The notes: generated by a model from the letters alone, not told the origin. DNA of 64,000 bases from Rhodovarius lipocyclicus (GCF_009900765.1 NZ_JAAABL010000012.1:1-64000), one strand, 5' to 3'. Shown: positions 26,760 through 35,225, counted from the stretch's first letter. Translations and numbers: made by a program.

Positions 26760-27239
26760 ATGCGGTGGGGCGGTCAGGTTTTTCTCAGCTACGACAGCCG
26801 TGACGGATCGCGGCTGGCGAATCTTCTCCGCCACGAGCTTGGCCGCGGCAGTCCGCAGATTGACTGCTCGGCCGACCTGACGACGATCGATCCTGACGAT
26901 GCCTTGGACGAGGCTGCGACCGCCATTGATCGCTGCGCCTGCTTCCTGTTCCTCGCCACGCCAATGAGCCTGCAGGGCGACACGCCAACCAAGCTCGAGT
27001 GGAAGCTGGCCTTCGACTACAAGAAGCCCATTGTCGTCATCCAAGCTGGCGAGAGCGCGCCCGTCGGACGCTTAGCGAGACGACCCCGGATCAGGATAGG
27101 TCAGGACCAGACCGTTTCGGCCGAAGCGCTGCGCCTTCTCATCGTTGGGACCGCCACGTCAGAAGGAGAGCTACAAACAGTACAGGGCTACCTGGAGGAC
27201 GCCCGCGAGGCGCGCGCGCGCGCGAGGCACGCATCATGA
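26760..27239 (+). CDS. TIR-domain protein
   Basis: Protein of 159 residues that is nearly all one TIR-like domain: first strand and loop QVFLSYDSRDG (about 6-16), second strand with DCSADL, CACFLFLATP (about 60-68), and helix C TKLEWKLAF with a Glu (about 80) in the position of the catalytic Glu of NAD-cleaving TIRs. The C-terminal tail (about 135-159) is a charged helix ending in the (CG)7 tract. GGAGGGG lies before ATG 26760. Known bacterial TIRs deplete NAD or make cyclic-ADP-ribose signals in anti-phage defence; that function is inferred here. The next gene starts within 20 bases and may be read as a fusion. Confidence 0.75.
   Translation: MRWGGQVFLSYDSRDGSRLANLLRHELGRGSPQIDCSADLTTIDPDDALDEAATAIDRCACFLFLATPMSLQGDTPTKLEWKLAFDYKKPIVVIQAGESAPVGRLARRPRIRIGQDQTVSAEALRLLIVGTATSEGELQTVQGYLEDAREARARARHAS
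27211..27224 (+). repeat. (CG)7 dinucleotide tract at the TIR-STAND junction
   Basis: Seven CG units interrupt the TIR tail 12 bases before its stop codon. The TIR frame and the STAND frame differ so that gain of exactly one CG unit (or loss of one base) joins them without a stop; the STAND frame is open upstream through this tract to 27145. Dinucleotide tracts slip during replication, so this could be a phase-variation switch. The sequence fact is certain; the switching is a hypothesis. Confidence 0.6.
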
Positions 27240-27258
27240 GCCGCGCTACTTGGACGCC

Positions 27259-30200
27259 GTGATCGAATTGGAACAGCGGGCGAAGTCTCTTTCCCAATTC
27301 GTATCCGAACCCGACCGCGCCCGAAAGAAGCTAGACGAACGTGTCGAATTCGGGTTGGAATTGGAACGAAGGAGGCCCGCCTTCGACGCCGCCGTCCAGA
27401 GCCAGGTCGTCGGAAGGTTTCCGGTGCCGCTCCAATCGTTATTCCAGGACCGCGAAGCCGAGACAAAGGCGCTATGCGACTTCTTTCGCGCTCCATCTGG
27501 CCGTATCGCGCTGGTTTCGGGGCGGGGCGGCATCGGCAAGTCGGCTATGGTATGCCGCGTGCTGGACGGTATGATTCGTGGCAATCTGCCAGATGACAAC
27601 GGCTCCTTCTCGGTCAGCGCCGCTATCCTCTTGAGCTTCAAGACCGCCCGTCTGCCGACGGCGGATGGGCTTCGCAACGGATTGCTCGACATTGCGGCTG
27701 AAGCGGACCGGGCTCGCATCAGCAATCTCTTGGGCGCACGAGACTGGAGCGAAGCAAGGCTGCACGAAGTCTTCGAGACGTTTTCCGTCCATCGATACCC
27801 TAAGGGGATCATTATATTGATGGACAACATGGAAGACGGGATCGAGACATCGACACTGGGTTTCGTCGACCAGGACCTCAGTCGGTTTCTGTCTGTGCTT
27901 GCCCACATTGATGTCTCCGCGATTAAAGTCGTCATGACGTCGCGGTTGCGTCCGAGCTCACTGCAGCACCTCAACCCGGCAGTCTTCGCCGATCTCCCGT
28001 TCCATGAAGGCCTCCCCACCCCTTTTGCTGAGAATTTTTTGCGAGCGCTTGATCCTACCGGAGCCTTCGGACTGCGCGATGCAATGGACACGCAGCTGAC
28101 CGCCCTGCGGGAGCATACCCGAGGCTTCCCGCGCGCCATTGAAGCCGTATGGATGCAGATCACAGCCGGGGCCTCTGTCGATGAGATATTGTCCCGCCAG
28201 CTCGCTGACGACCGCGTGGTCGAGGCGCTGGTGGGCGAGGCTCTCCGGCGCCTGCCTGACATCGACCAGCTCATTATCTGCACCCTGGCTGTATTCGGGA
28301 GGCCGGTCCCCCCGACAGCGATCGACTTCGTCCTTCGAGCGTGGTTCGATCATATCGATTCAGCCGCGGTATTGCCTCGCCTAGTCAACATGAGGTTTGT
28401 TCAGCGACAGCGTCAGTCCCATGCGTTGCATCCCGTGGATGCGGCGAACGCATTGCGCGTTCTGCAGTCGCGCGACTGGCCGACCGGCCGCCGGGCAAGC
28501 CATGACGCTTTTGGGGCGCCTGTCCCGCAACCGTTGACACTCAGGGCGATGAAGATACTTGCCGCAGACTACTTGCGATCGATTGGGCGTCCTCGCCGCG
28601 ACTGGAAGACGATCAGCGACATCGACGAGTACGTCGCACAGTTCGGGATCAGGATCGACGTCGGCGACGATTTCTCCGCGGCGCGCATCCTCGACGAGAT
28701 CAAGGATTTCGCGCAGCGGCAAGGTTCATTCAGGCTCATTCTCGAGCTGGCGGACCAACTGGAGACGATTGCCAAGGGCAGCTTTGCAAAACAAGTTGCA
28801 CTGAGAGGCGCTGCTGCCTCCCTGTGGCGCGTCGGGAGAGTCAAAGAGGCGGCATCGCGGCAGAAGCAGCTCATCGCGCTACTGGAGAATGAACTCGGCG
28901 ACGTGTCGTTTGAGTTGGCTAACTTAGCAATCTACGAGTTTGGTGACGGGCGGTACCGCGACGCTCTCCAGATTTTTCAACGGTTGAACGACAGGCATTC
29001 CATCGACGCCATCCCCAATAAGAATGCAGAGATTCTCCATCATTGGATGTCGGATTGCCATTCGCAGCTGGGCTACCTCGACAAGGCTTTGGAGCTGCAG
29101 AGGCGGGCCTTACAAATCGCGGAGAGTCACCGCGATTCCGACAGTATCGAAGCGCAGACCCATAACCTCGCCTCAATCTATGATCAGCTCCGCAAGACAA
29201 GTTTGGCGAAGCAGCTTGGCCTGAATGCGCTGAAGATGGCGGAAGCAACCGGCAACCCGCTTTGGAAGGCAAATCACCTGAGCCTTCTAAACAGGATCTG
29301 TTACAGGCTTGGCGACGAAAGTTCGGCTAAGCGCTACAACGATGCTGAGGCGGTTATCCGACACGAGATCGGGGATCTCGACGGTTTAGCTTATGCAACC
29401 CTTAGGGAGGGAGAAAGGCAGTTTCTTCGCGGCGACAGCGCAGGAGCGACGGCCAGTGCGATGCGGGCGCTCGCGCAAGAGGCGAGCGACGCGAGGATCA
29501 TGCGCCGAGCTAAGGCGATCCTTACCCGCGCGGCGCTCGACCAGGAAAAGTGGTTTGAGGCCGAGCAACACCTCGCCGAAATCCTTGAAGTGACGACCGA
29601 CGCGGCGACTTACGACTACCATGCGATGCTCGGCTGCTGCCGGCTGGGACTGGAGCAGGACGAACAGGCGCGCGCGGCATTTGAGAAGGCGGCCGCGGAG
29701 GCACACGAATGGATCGCGCGCTGCGGCGCTAATCAAGACGCTCATTCGAAGCTGGGTTGGGCACTGGCCGGCCTTTACGCCCTCGGCCTTCAGACACAAA
29801 CCGATGCAATCTCGTCTTTTGGCCGCGCACGTGAGCTGAGCAGCGAGCCCGAAGACGTCGCGTTGAGGCTGCGCGATATCGATTTGCTCGCACGCTGCAA
29901 GCCTGCGGCCTTGTTTGGCCCCATACTGGAAGCCGTTGACGGGAAGAGCCGTCGTCCCCCCAACGACGCTGGAGGTGCTGTGATGCCAACTGAGGCTGAT
30001 GGGCTCGGCGGGCAGTCCGCAAGATCTCACAAAGACCGCGAGGAACTCGTGGCATTGCTCGCCAGGCGCGCCAGGCATGCCCCTCGCGGTGAATTCCTGA
30101 ACAACTTGCTCCTGGCAGCTCGACTTTCGGACAGATGGCTGTCCGAGCTGCAGGGCTTGATCAGGGGCAATCCCGAAAATGACTCCCGCGCACTCGTGAG

Positions 30201-31140
30201 AGCGCTACTCGACTTCGGCGACAATCCTGCGGACGGCAACGGCGCCTTAGCGAGTTTACTGTTGCCGCTGCTGCCCGCGCTGGGAGCGACGCACGCGGCA
30301 ACCGTCGGATCGATTCTCCTATCCTATGATTTGGTAAGATCGCCGGACGCGCGTGAGGAACTTGTCGGACGCTTCCAGTTTCCATGCCGCCTCGACTCGT
30401 CGTTCGCGCGAAACACCAATAATGATCCTGGTTTCGCGACGGCGCCGCCGGGCGACGAGATCATCCTCCAAGGATGGCTGGCCCGCGATCCGGAATATCT
30501 CGATGTGGGCCTACTTCGAAAAGCCGTTGAGCGGGCGCGGTCGGTCTGCAGAATTGAATTGCCCGCGCTTCGATCGAGTGGAACCGGTGTTCTGGTTGGT
30601 GACGATCTCATCCTAACCAACTACCACGTTCTCGCACCCGGTGGGTCGTCCCCGGACGCAAATGCCGCGGGCGCGATAGTGCGCTTCGGAGTCTTTTCCG
30701 ATGCAGACGCGCAGCCAGGAGAAGGACAGGTCCTGCGTCTGCATGCGAACGCAGTCGTAGCCAGAAGTTCGACTGATAAGCTTGATTTCGTGCTGCTGCG
30801 GACTACCAAGCCGGCCGTAGAGCTAGTCGACATCATGCGTCTCGACATAGGCGGCGACGAGCCCCAGTTCCGCGGGGACCTGCATATCCTTCAGCATCCG
30901 CAAGGCGGGACTATGAAGCTGGCGCTTAGCGTGAACAGCGTCGTATCGATCAATCAGGCCAATAGCCGCGTCCAATACGCGACGCGGACATCGGGCGGGT
31001 CTAGCGGGTCTCCGTGCTTCAATGCCGACTGGCAGCTGGTTGCTCTGCACCACGCTGAGATCGCACGCCCTTTCGGAGCAGTGCGCGAAGGGGTCCTGAT
31101 GACCGCGATCCGCGACGAGATCAGAACGCAACTCGGCTGA
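27259..31140 (+). CDS. STAND NTPase-TPR protein with C-terminal trypsin-like protease
   Basis: Protein of 1293 residues from GTG 27259. Order: a short charged front (1-60); a STAND/AAA-type NTPase with Walker A GRGGIGKS (88-95), Walker B-like IIILMDNMED, a TSR motif and GFPRAIEA in the place of the STAND GxP motif; TPR-like helical repeats (about 487-880, e.g. LGYLDKALELQRRALQIAES); a helical segment (about 923-1024) placed like effector-associated domains; and a trypsin-like domain (about 1094-1293). The catalytic triad is intact: His1123 in NYHV, Asp1176 in LDFVLL, Ser1249 in GSSGSP. There is no ribosome site before 27259 or TTG 27250, hinting at coupling or frameshift fusion with the TIR gene. 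Inferred role: infection sensor that releases protease and/or TIR activity. Confidence 0.85.
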   Translation: MIELEQRAKSLSQFVSEPDRARKKLDERVEFGLELERRRPAFDAAVQSQVVGRFPVPLQSLFQDREAETKALCDFFRAPSGRIALVSGRGGIGKSAMVCRVLDGMIRGNLPDDNGSFSVSAAILLSFKTARLPTADGLRNGLLDIAAEADRARISNLLGARDWSEARLHEVFETFSVHRYPKGIIILMDNMEDGIETSTLGFVDQDLSRFLSVLAHIDVSAIKVVMTSRLRPSSLQHLNPAVFADLPFHEGLPTPFAENFLRALDPTGAFGLRDAMDTQLTALREHTRGFPRAIEAVWMQITAGASVDEILSRQLADDRVVEALVGEALRRLPDIDQLIICTLAVFGRPVPPTAIDFVLRAWFDHIDSAAVLPRLVNMRFVQRQRQSHALHPVDAANALRVLQSRDWPTGRRASHDAFGAPVPQPLTLRAMKILAADYLRSIGRPRRDWKTISDIDEYVAQFGIRIDVGDDFSAARILDEIKDFAQRQGSFRLILELADQLETIAKGSFAKQVALRGAAASLWRVGRVKEAASRQKQLIALLENELGDVSFELANLAIYEFGDGRYRDALQIFQRLNDRHSIDAIPNKNAEILHHWMSDCHSQLGYLDKALELQRRALQIAESHRDSDSIEAQTHNLASIYDQLRKTSLAKQLGLNALKMAEATGNPLWKANHLSLLNRICYRLGDESSAKRYNDAEAVIRHEIGDLDGLAYATLREGERQFLRGDSAGATASAMRALAQEASDARIMRRAKAILTRAALDQEKWFEAEQHLAEILEVTTDAATYDYHAMLGCCRLGLEQDEQARAAFEKAAAEAHEWIARCGANQDAHSKLGWALAGLYALGLQTQTDAISSFGRARELSSEPEDVALRLRDIDLLARCKPAALFGPILEAVDGKSRRPPNDAGGAVMPTEADGLGGQSARSHKDREELVALLARRARHAPRGEFLNNLLLAARLSDRWLSELQGLIRGNPENDSRALVRALLDFGDNPADGNGALASLLLPLLPALGATHAATVGSILLSYDLVRSPDAREELVGRFQFPCRLDSSFARNTNNDPGFATAPPGDEIILQGWLARDPEYLDVGLLRKAVERARSVCRIELPALRSSGTGVLVGDDLILTNYHVLAPGGSSPDANAAGAIVRFGVFSDADAQPGEGQVLRLHANAVVARSSTDKLDFVLLRTTKPAVELVDIMRLDIGGDEPQFRGDLHILQHPQGGTMKLALSVNSVVSINQANSRVQYATRTSGGSSGSPCFNADWQLVALHHAEIARPFGAVREGVLMTAIRDEIRTQLG

Positions 31141-31214
31141 CCATGCCAGACGGAACAGCGTCGGTGAGCGCGTTGAGCGATGGGCAACAACGTTGACCCT
31201 GCAGAGCCATCGAC

Positions 31215-31244
31215 GGTTCGAATCCGGGTGCACTCCCTCCGCCA
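31215..31244 (+). other. tRNA-3'-end-like motif (possible attachment-site remnant)
   Basis: GGTTCGAATCC (31215-31225) followed by CTCCCTCCGCCA (31233-31244) looks like the T-loop and acceptor end of a serine-type tRNA. The distance between T-loop and acceptor is five bases too long and the T-stem pairs only partly, so it is not a working tRNA gene. Its final GCCA is also the first four bases of repeat copy B. Integrated elements often carry such 3'-end copies; the remaining bases 31141-31240 show no gene. Confidence 0.35.
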
Positions 31245-31510
31245 GTTCCCATACGAGCAGTGCTCTCTGCCCCACCGACCGCCGCGCTGAGTGGCAGGTT
31301 TCCTGGGGTTTTCGGGGCAGACCTGTTGACTGGCCGGACGCGGAGACGGGCGAAAATCGCTCTCCGGAGGCCAATTCTCTCCGGACCTGCTGACTTGGCC
31401 GGTTTAGTACGGAACGCAGAAACCCAGGTAAAAGGCCGGTTTCAGCGCGGTCAGGGCTTGCTCTGGTTCGAACCCCACTTGCCCGAAATCCGTACTTCGA
31501 GAGCGAACAC
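31241..31510. repeat. 270-bp diverged direct repeat, copy B
   Basis: Partner of the repeat at 14161-14430, aligned gap-free at an offset of 17,080. It shares GCCAGTTCCC at the start, the block GCTCTCCGGAGGCCAATTCT in the middle and ATCCGTACTTCGA near the end. It lies directly behind the TIR-STAND locus and directly before the IS3/serine-recombinase scar. Coding potential is weak: frames of copy A are interrupted here. The bases between 31511 and 31577 probably include the end of the IS3 remnant. Confidence 0.7.
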
Positions 31511-31577
31511 TTTGGTACGGCAGTGTTTGGCCCCGATGGCGCTGGCTGGCCTGCTGCCGGTTCGATGTACACCGAGT

Positions 31578-31665
31578 TTAGCCTGAGCTGGCCAAGCGCT
31601 CGAACTCCATAGGGCTGAGATACCCGATGGTCGAGTGCCGTCGCCTGGGGTTGTAGAAGCGCTCG
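31578..31665 (-). pseudogene. IS3-family transposase, C-terminal scrap
   Basis: The minus strand reads VERFYNPRRRHSTIGYLSPM and then EFERL before a TAA stop at 31578. This is the conserved end of IS3-family (OrfB/DDE) transposases, where YNxxRRHxxLGYLSPxxFE is diagnostic. Only about 29 codons survive; upstream it switches within a few bases to a serine-recombinase start. It happens to be in frame with the truncated binding-protein gene further upstream, which creates a misleading chimeric frame. Confidence 0.75.
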
Positions 31666-31744
31666 ACTTGCGCGTGTAGACGGCGGCGCGGATTTTCCTG
31701 ACCGTGGCCGGCATCGCGGCTTCGGCGGCTGGCTTGCGCTTCAT
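31662..31744 (-). pseudogene. Large serine recombinase, N-terminal scrap
   Basis: From ATG 31744 (with GGAGGGG upstream) the frame reads MKRKPAAEAAMPATVRKIRA and then AVYTRKSS. RxxRxAVYTRKSS with the catalytic Ser is the start of large serine recombinases (resolvase domain) used as integrases by phages and islands of alphaproteobacteria. After 27 codons it is replaced by the IS3 transposase end. Integrase genes usually sit at the edge of an element next to its attachment site, which fits the island edge here. Confidence 0.7.
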
Positions 31745-31747
31745 GCC

Positions 31748-32087
31748 GTGCCCCTCCGGCATCCGCGTGGCCGGTGGCGATGGCTTCCAGCAGGGCCTCG
31801 GTGGAGGCGCCGAAATTGATCAGCTCCACATCCAGGTTGTAGCGGGCGAAAATCCCCTCCCGGTCCGCCACCGCGATGGGCGAGGTGCAGAGCGAGGTGG
31901 CGTTCCAGGTCAGCTTCAGCTTAACGCGCTCCCGCAGGGGGGCGGCGCGGTTCGCGAGCGGGGTGGTGGCGTGGGCGGCATGGCCCGCATGGGCATGCTG
32001 GGCGCGCGCCCCGGCGAAGGGGGCGGCGGCCAGCGCGGCGGAGGCGGCGAGCAGGCCGCGGCGGTGGGGATGCGGGATTGCGGTCAT
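31748..32087 (-). pseudogene. ABC transporter substrate-binding protein (NMT1/SsuA-like), 3'-truncated
   Basis: The gene starts at 32087 with an export leader containing RRGLLAASAALAAAPFAGARA. The mature part has KLKLTWNATSLCTSPIAVAD and GIFARYNLDVELINFGASTE, then ALLEAIATGHADAG. This is the beginning of the first lobe of nitrate/sulfonate/taurine or NMT1-type binding proteins. After about 113 residues the sequence runs directly into the ribosome site and start of the serine recombinase. The remaining two thirds of the gene are not in the window. I read this as the host gene into which the island inserted. Confidence 0.7.
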
Positions 32088-32633
32088 GGGGCTTCTCCTG
32101 GCCGGCGCGCGCGCCGGCGGTGCTGAGGGTGTGATGCGGGCATGCGGCCTCGCCGCCGGGCGGGCCTATCTGCGCGTGCCAAGTGAGGGGAGCTTCAACA
32201 GCCCCGAGTGATGGCCCCGGCGGCACGCGACGCGGCAAGAATGGTCATGCTGGGTCTCACGCTTCGATAGCACGAATAATTTCACGTAAATTCATGAGAG
32301 TCAATTCTATTATACGTTCAATAAAAGTATTTATAATACGTTGATATGGCCCGCTCTATGGGCCGCCCTTCCCCGCCAACATCCTCGCTCCCGGGCCATA
32401 GCCAGCGGCAAGGCCCGGAAATCCTTCTATTCACAAACATCAATCGCAGTTTTGCGCACCACCCAACCCACCGGATACAGCAGGGGTACTGCCCGATCGG
32501 GATGCGCGGCGGCGGCCCCGATGGCGCGAGGCTAGGCAGGCGGCCCTGCCTGCCCCCACCAGCCCCCGCAAAAAGCTTTTCCCCGGCGCCGTCAGGAGAA
32601 TAGCCTCCCCGCATAACAAGGGAGACTTCACAG
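32088..32633. other. 546-bp intergenic region with an AT-rich core
   Basis: Region between the divergent truncated binding-protein gene and the peptide transporter operon. About 32260-32345 is strikingly AT-rich, with TATTATA and TATAATA stretches that could hold promoters, but no clean -35/-10 pair could be fixed. The other parts are GC-rich and show no gene on either strand that I can support. Confidence 0.5.
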
Positions 32634-34223
32634 ATGGTCGTTTCGCGCCGTGGCCTGCTGGCCGCCGCCGGGTCCGCCCCCGTCCTGATGCGCGCCTCCG
32701 AGGCCCTGGCCCAAGGTATCGCCCCACGCCGGGGCGGCACCTTGCAGACCATCCTGACGCCGGAGCCGCCGGTGCTGCAGCTCGGCGTGAACAACCAGGG
32801 GCCCACGGGCATCGCGGGCTCCAAGATCTTCCAGGGCCTGCTCGAATACTCGCCCACGCTGGAACCCCTGCCAGCGCTGGCCAAATCCTGGAACATCAGC
32901 CCGGACGGCAAGGAATACGTCTTCCATCTGCAGCAGAACGTGAAGTTCCACGACGGCCAGCCGATGACGGCCGACGACGTGGTCTTCTCCATCTCCAAAT
33001 TCCACATGGAGGTGTCGCCCCGCGCGCGCGCCATCCTGGCGCTGATCGAGACGATCGAGGCGCGCGACCCGCACACCGTGCGCATCGTGCTGAAGCAGGC
33101 CTTCCAGCCCTTCCTGCTGATCTTCCACTCGACGGCCACCTGCATCGTGCCCAAGCACCTGTTCGACGGGCAGGACTATCGCACCGCACCCGCCGTGCAG
33201 CGGCCGATCGGCACCGGCGCCTTCAAATTCGCGGAATGGCAGCGCGGTAACTTCATCCGCCTGGAACGCTTCGAAGAATACTGGAAGCCCGGCCAGCCTT
33301 ATCTGGACGCCATCATCTACCGCATCATCCCCGACAGCCAGAGCCGCCGCTTGGCGCTGGAAACCGGGCAGGTGCTGCTGACCCAATCCTCGGACATCGA
33401 GCCCTTCGACGTGCCGCAGCTGCGCCAGCGGCCCAATCTGAACGTGGAGACCAAGGGCTGGGAGTATCAGGGCCCGCTGTCCTGGATCGAGCTGAACCAC
33501 CGGGTGAAGCCGCTGGACGACGCCCGGGTGCGACGTGCCATGTCCATGGCCATCGACCGCAACTTCATCGTGAACCGGCTGTGGTTCGGCGTGGGCAAGC
33601 CCGCGACCAACCCGCTCGCCTCCACCACGCGCTTCTTCGACCCGGCGGTGAAGATCGCGGCCTTCAACGTGCAGGCGGCCAACGCCCTGCTGGACCAGGC
33701 GGGCTTCCCGCGCAACGCCCAGGGCGTGCGCTTCACGCTGAAGCACATGGCCCTGCCCTATGGCGAGATCTGGACCCGGCTTTCCGAATACCTGCGCCAG
33801 GCCATGCGCAACATCGGCATCGCCTTCGAGCTGGAGAGCACCGATGCCGGTTCCTGGGCGCGGCGGGTGGGCAACTGGGAATACGAGACGACGATCAACT
33901 TCGTCTATCAGTTCGGCGACCCGACGATGGGGGTGGAGCGCACCTATGTCTCCTCCAACATCCAGCGCGTGACCTTCACCAACACGGGCGGCTATTCCAA
34001 CCCGCGCGTGGACGCGCTGTTCCAGGAAGGGCGCACCGCCGCCGCCGTGGCCGACCGCCAGCGCGCCTTCACCGAGGTGCAGAAGGTCCTGGTCGAGGAG
34101 GTGCCGCAGATCTGGCTGACGGAGCTGTCCTTCCCCACCATCCACGACAAGAAGCTGCACAACGTCATCACGTCGGGCGTCGGCGTGCACGCGCCTTTCG
34201 ACGACGTGTTCATCGCCGGCTGA
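32634..34223 (+). CDS. Peptide-type ABC transporter substrate-binding protein
   Basis: Periplasmic binding protein of 529 residues of the SBP_bac_5 (dipeptide/oligopeptide/nickel) family. The leader contains SRRGLLAAAGSAPVLM, a twin-arginine-like signal. Family motifs include IFQGLLEYSPTLEPLPALAK, SWNISPDGKEYVFHLQ, NVKFHDGQPMTADDV and RRAMSMAIDRNFIVN. GGGAG precedes ATG 32634. It opens a five-part import system with two permeases and a double ATPase. The ligand cannot be told from sequence; this subfamily in Roseomonas-like bacteria is very expanded and takes varied peptides or opine-like compounds. Confidence 0.88.
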   Translation: MVVSRRGLLAAAGSAPVLMRASEALAQGIAPRRGGTLQTILTPEPPVLQLGVNNQGPTGIAGSKIFQGLLEYSPTLEPLPALAKSWNISPDGKEYVFHLQQNVKFHDGQPMTADDVVFSISKFHMEVSPRARAILALIETIEARDPHTVRIVLKQAFQPFLLIFHSTATCIVPKHLFDGQDYRTAPAVQRPIGTGAFKFAEWQRGNFIRLERFEEYWKPGQPYLDAIIYRIIPDSQSRRLALETGQVLLTQSSDIEPFDVPQLRQRPNLNVETKGWEYQGPLSWIELNHRVKPLDDARVRRAMSMAIDRNFIVNRLWFGVGKPATNPLASTTRFFDPAVKIAAFNVQAANALLDQAGFPRNAQGVRFTLKHMALPYGEIWTRLSEYLRQAMRNIGIAFELESTDAGSWARRVGNWEYETTINFVYQFGDPTMGVERTYVSSNIQRVTFTNTGGYSNPRVDALFQEGRTAAAVADRQRAFTEVQKVLVEEVPQIWLTELSFPTIHDKKLHNVITSGVGVHAPFDDVFIAG

Positions 34224-34238
34224 GGGGCCGGCCGAGGC

Positions 34239-35225
34239 ATGGAACTCTCGCGGCTGCCGGGCTTCCTGTTCCGGCGCGGGGTGAAGGCGGCGCTCGTGAT
34301 CCTCGCGATCGTCGTCTGCAACTTCTTCCTGATCCACGCGGCACCCGGGGACCCCGCGAGCGTCATCGCGGGGCAGTCGGGGGCGGCGGATGAACGCTTC
34401 CTGGCACAGCTGCGCCAGCAATTCGGGCTGGACCAGCCGCTGTACGTGCAGCTCTGGATCTATCTGAAGGGCGTGCTGACGCTCGACCTGGGCTTCAGCC
34501 ACCGCCAGCAGCAGCCGGTCTGGACCCTGATCGCGGAGCGCCTGCCGGCGACCCTGCTGCTGACGGGGGCGGCCTTCGCCTTCGCCCTGGCGGCGGGCAT
34601 CACGCTGGGCACCATGGCGGCACGGCGCGTCGGCACCTGGGCCGATTCCCTGATCACCACCCTGGCGCTGACCTTCTACGCCACGCCGCTGTTCTGGGTG
34701 GGGCTGATGCTGGTGCTGCTCTTCTCGGTCTGGCTGGAATGGCTGCCGAGCTTCGGGATGATGAGCGTGGGGGTGGAGATGCATGGCATCGCGGTGGTGC
34801 TGGATGTGGCCAGCCACCTGATCCTGCCGGCGCTGACGCTGGGGCTGTTCTACCTGGCGGTCTATGCCCGGTTGACGCGCGCCACGATGCTGGAGGTGGC
34901 GGACCAGGATTTCGTGAAGACCGCCCGCGCCAAGGGCGTGCCGGAGGGCCAGGTGGTGCGCCGGCATGTGCTGCGCAACGCGCTGCTGCCGGTCATCACC
35001 TTCGCCGGCATCCAGGCAGGACAGCTGATCGGCGGCTCCATCCTGGTCGAGACGGTGTTCGCCTGGCCCGGCATCGGGCGGCTGGCCTTCGACGCGCTGC
35101 TGGCGCGTGACTACGCAGTGCTGCTGGGCGTTTTCTTCTGCACCTCCGTCATGGTGGTGCTGCTCAACCTGGCGACGGACCTGCTCTACGCCGTGGTCGA
35201 TCCGCGGGTGGAGGTCGAGGGATGA
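34239..35225 (+). CDS. ABC transporter permease, DppB type
   Basis: Inner-membrane permease of 328 residues with about six membrane helices. The typical start (IHAAPGDPASVIAG), QFGLDQPLYVQLWIYLKGVL, and the EAA loop VPEGQVVRRHVLRNALLPVI are all present. It starts 15 bases after the binding protein gene and is the first of two permeases forming the channel. No anomaly. Confidence 0.92.
   Translation: MELSRLPGFLFRRGVKAALVILAIVVCNFFLIHAAPGDPASVIAGQSGAADERFLAQLRQQFGLDQPLYVQLWIYLKGVLTLDLGFSHRQQQPVWTLIAERLPATLLLTGAAFAFALAAGITLGTMAARRVGTWADSLITTLALTFYATPLFWVGLMLVLLFSVWLEWLPSFGMMSVGVEMHGIAVVLDVASHLILPALTLGLFYLAVYARLTRATMLEVADQDFVKTARAKGVPEGQVVRRHVLRNALLPVITFAGIQAGQLIGGSILVETVFAWPGIGRLAFDALLARDYAVLLGVFFCTSVMVVLLNLATDLLYAVVDPRVEVEG

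Noticed and set aside
27236-27262. ATG overlapping the TIR stop as the start of the NTPase gene
   Set aside because: This frame ends after 8 codons and is not the NTPase frame.
31215-31244. A functional tRNA gene
   Set aside because: The T-loop to acceptor distance is five bases too long, the T-stem is mispaired and no 5' half is present.
31578-32087. A single 169-residue protein joining a binding-protein start to a transposase end
   Set aside because: The two parts belong to different families and are in frame only by chance across the serine-recombinase scrap.
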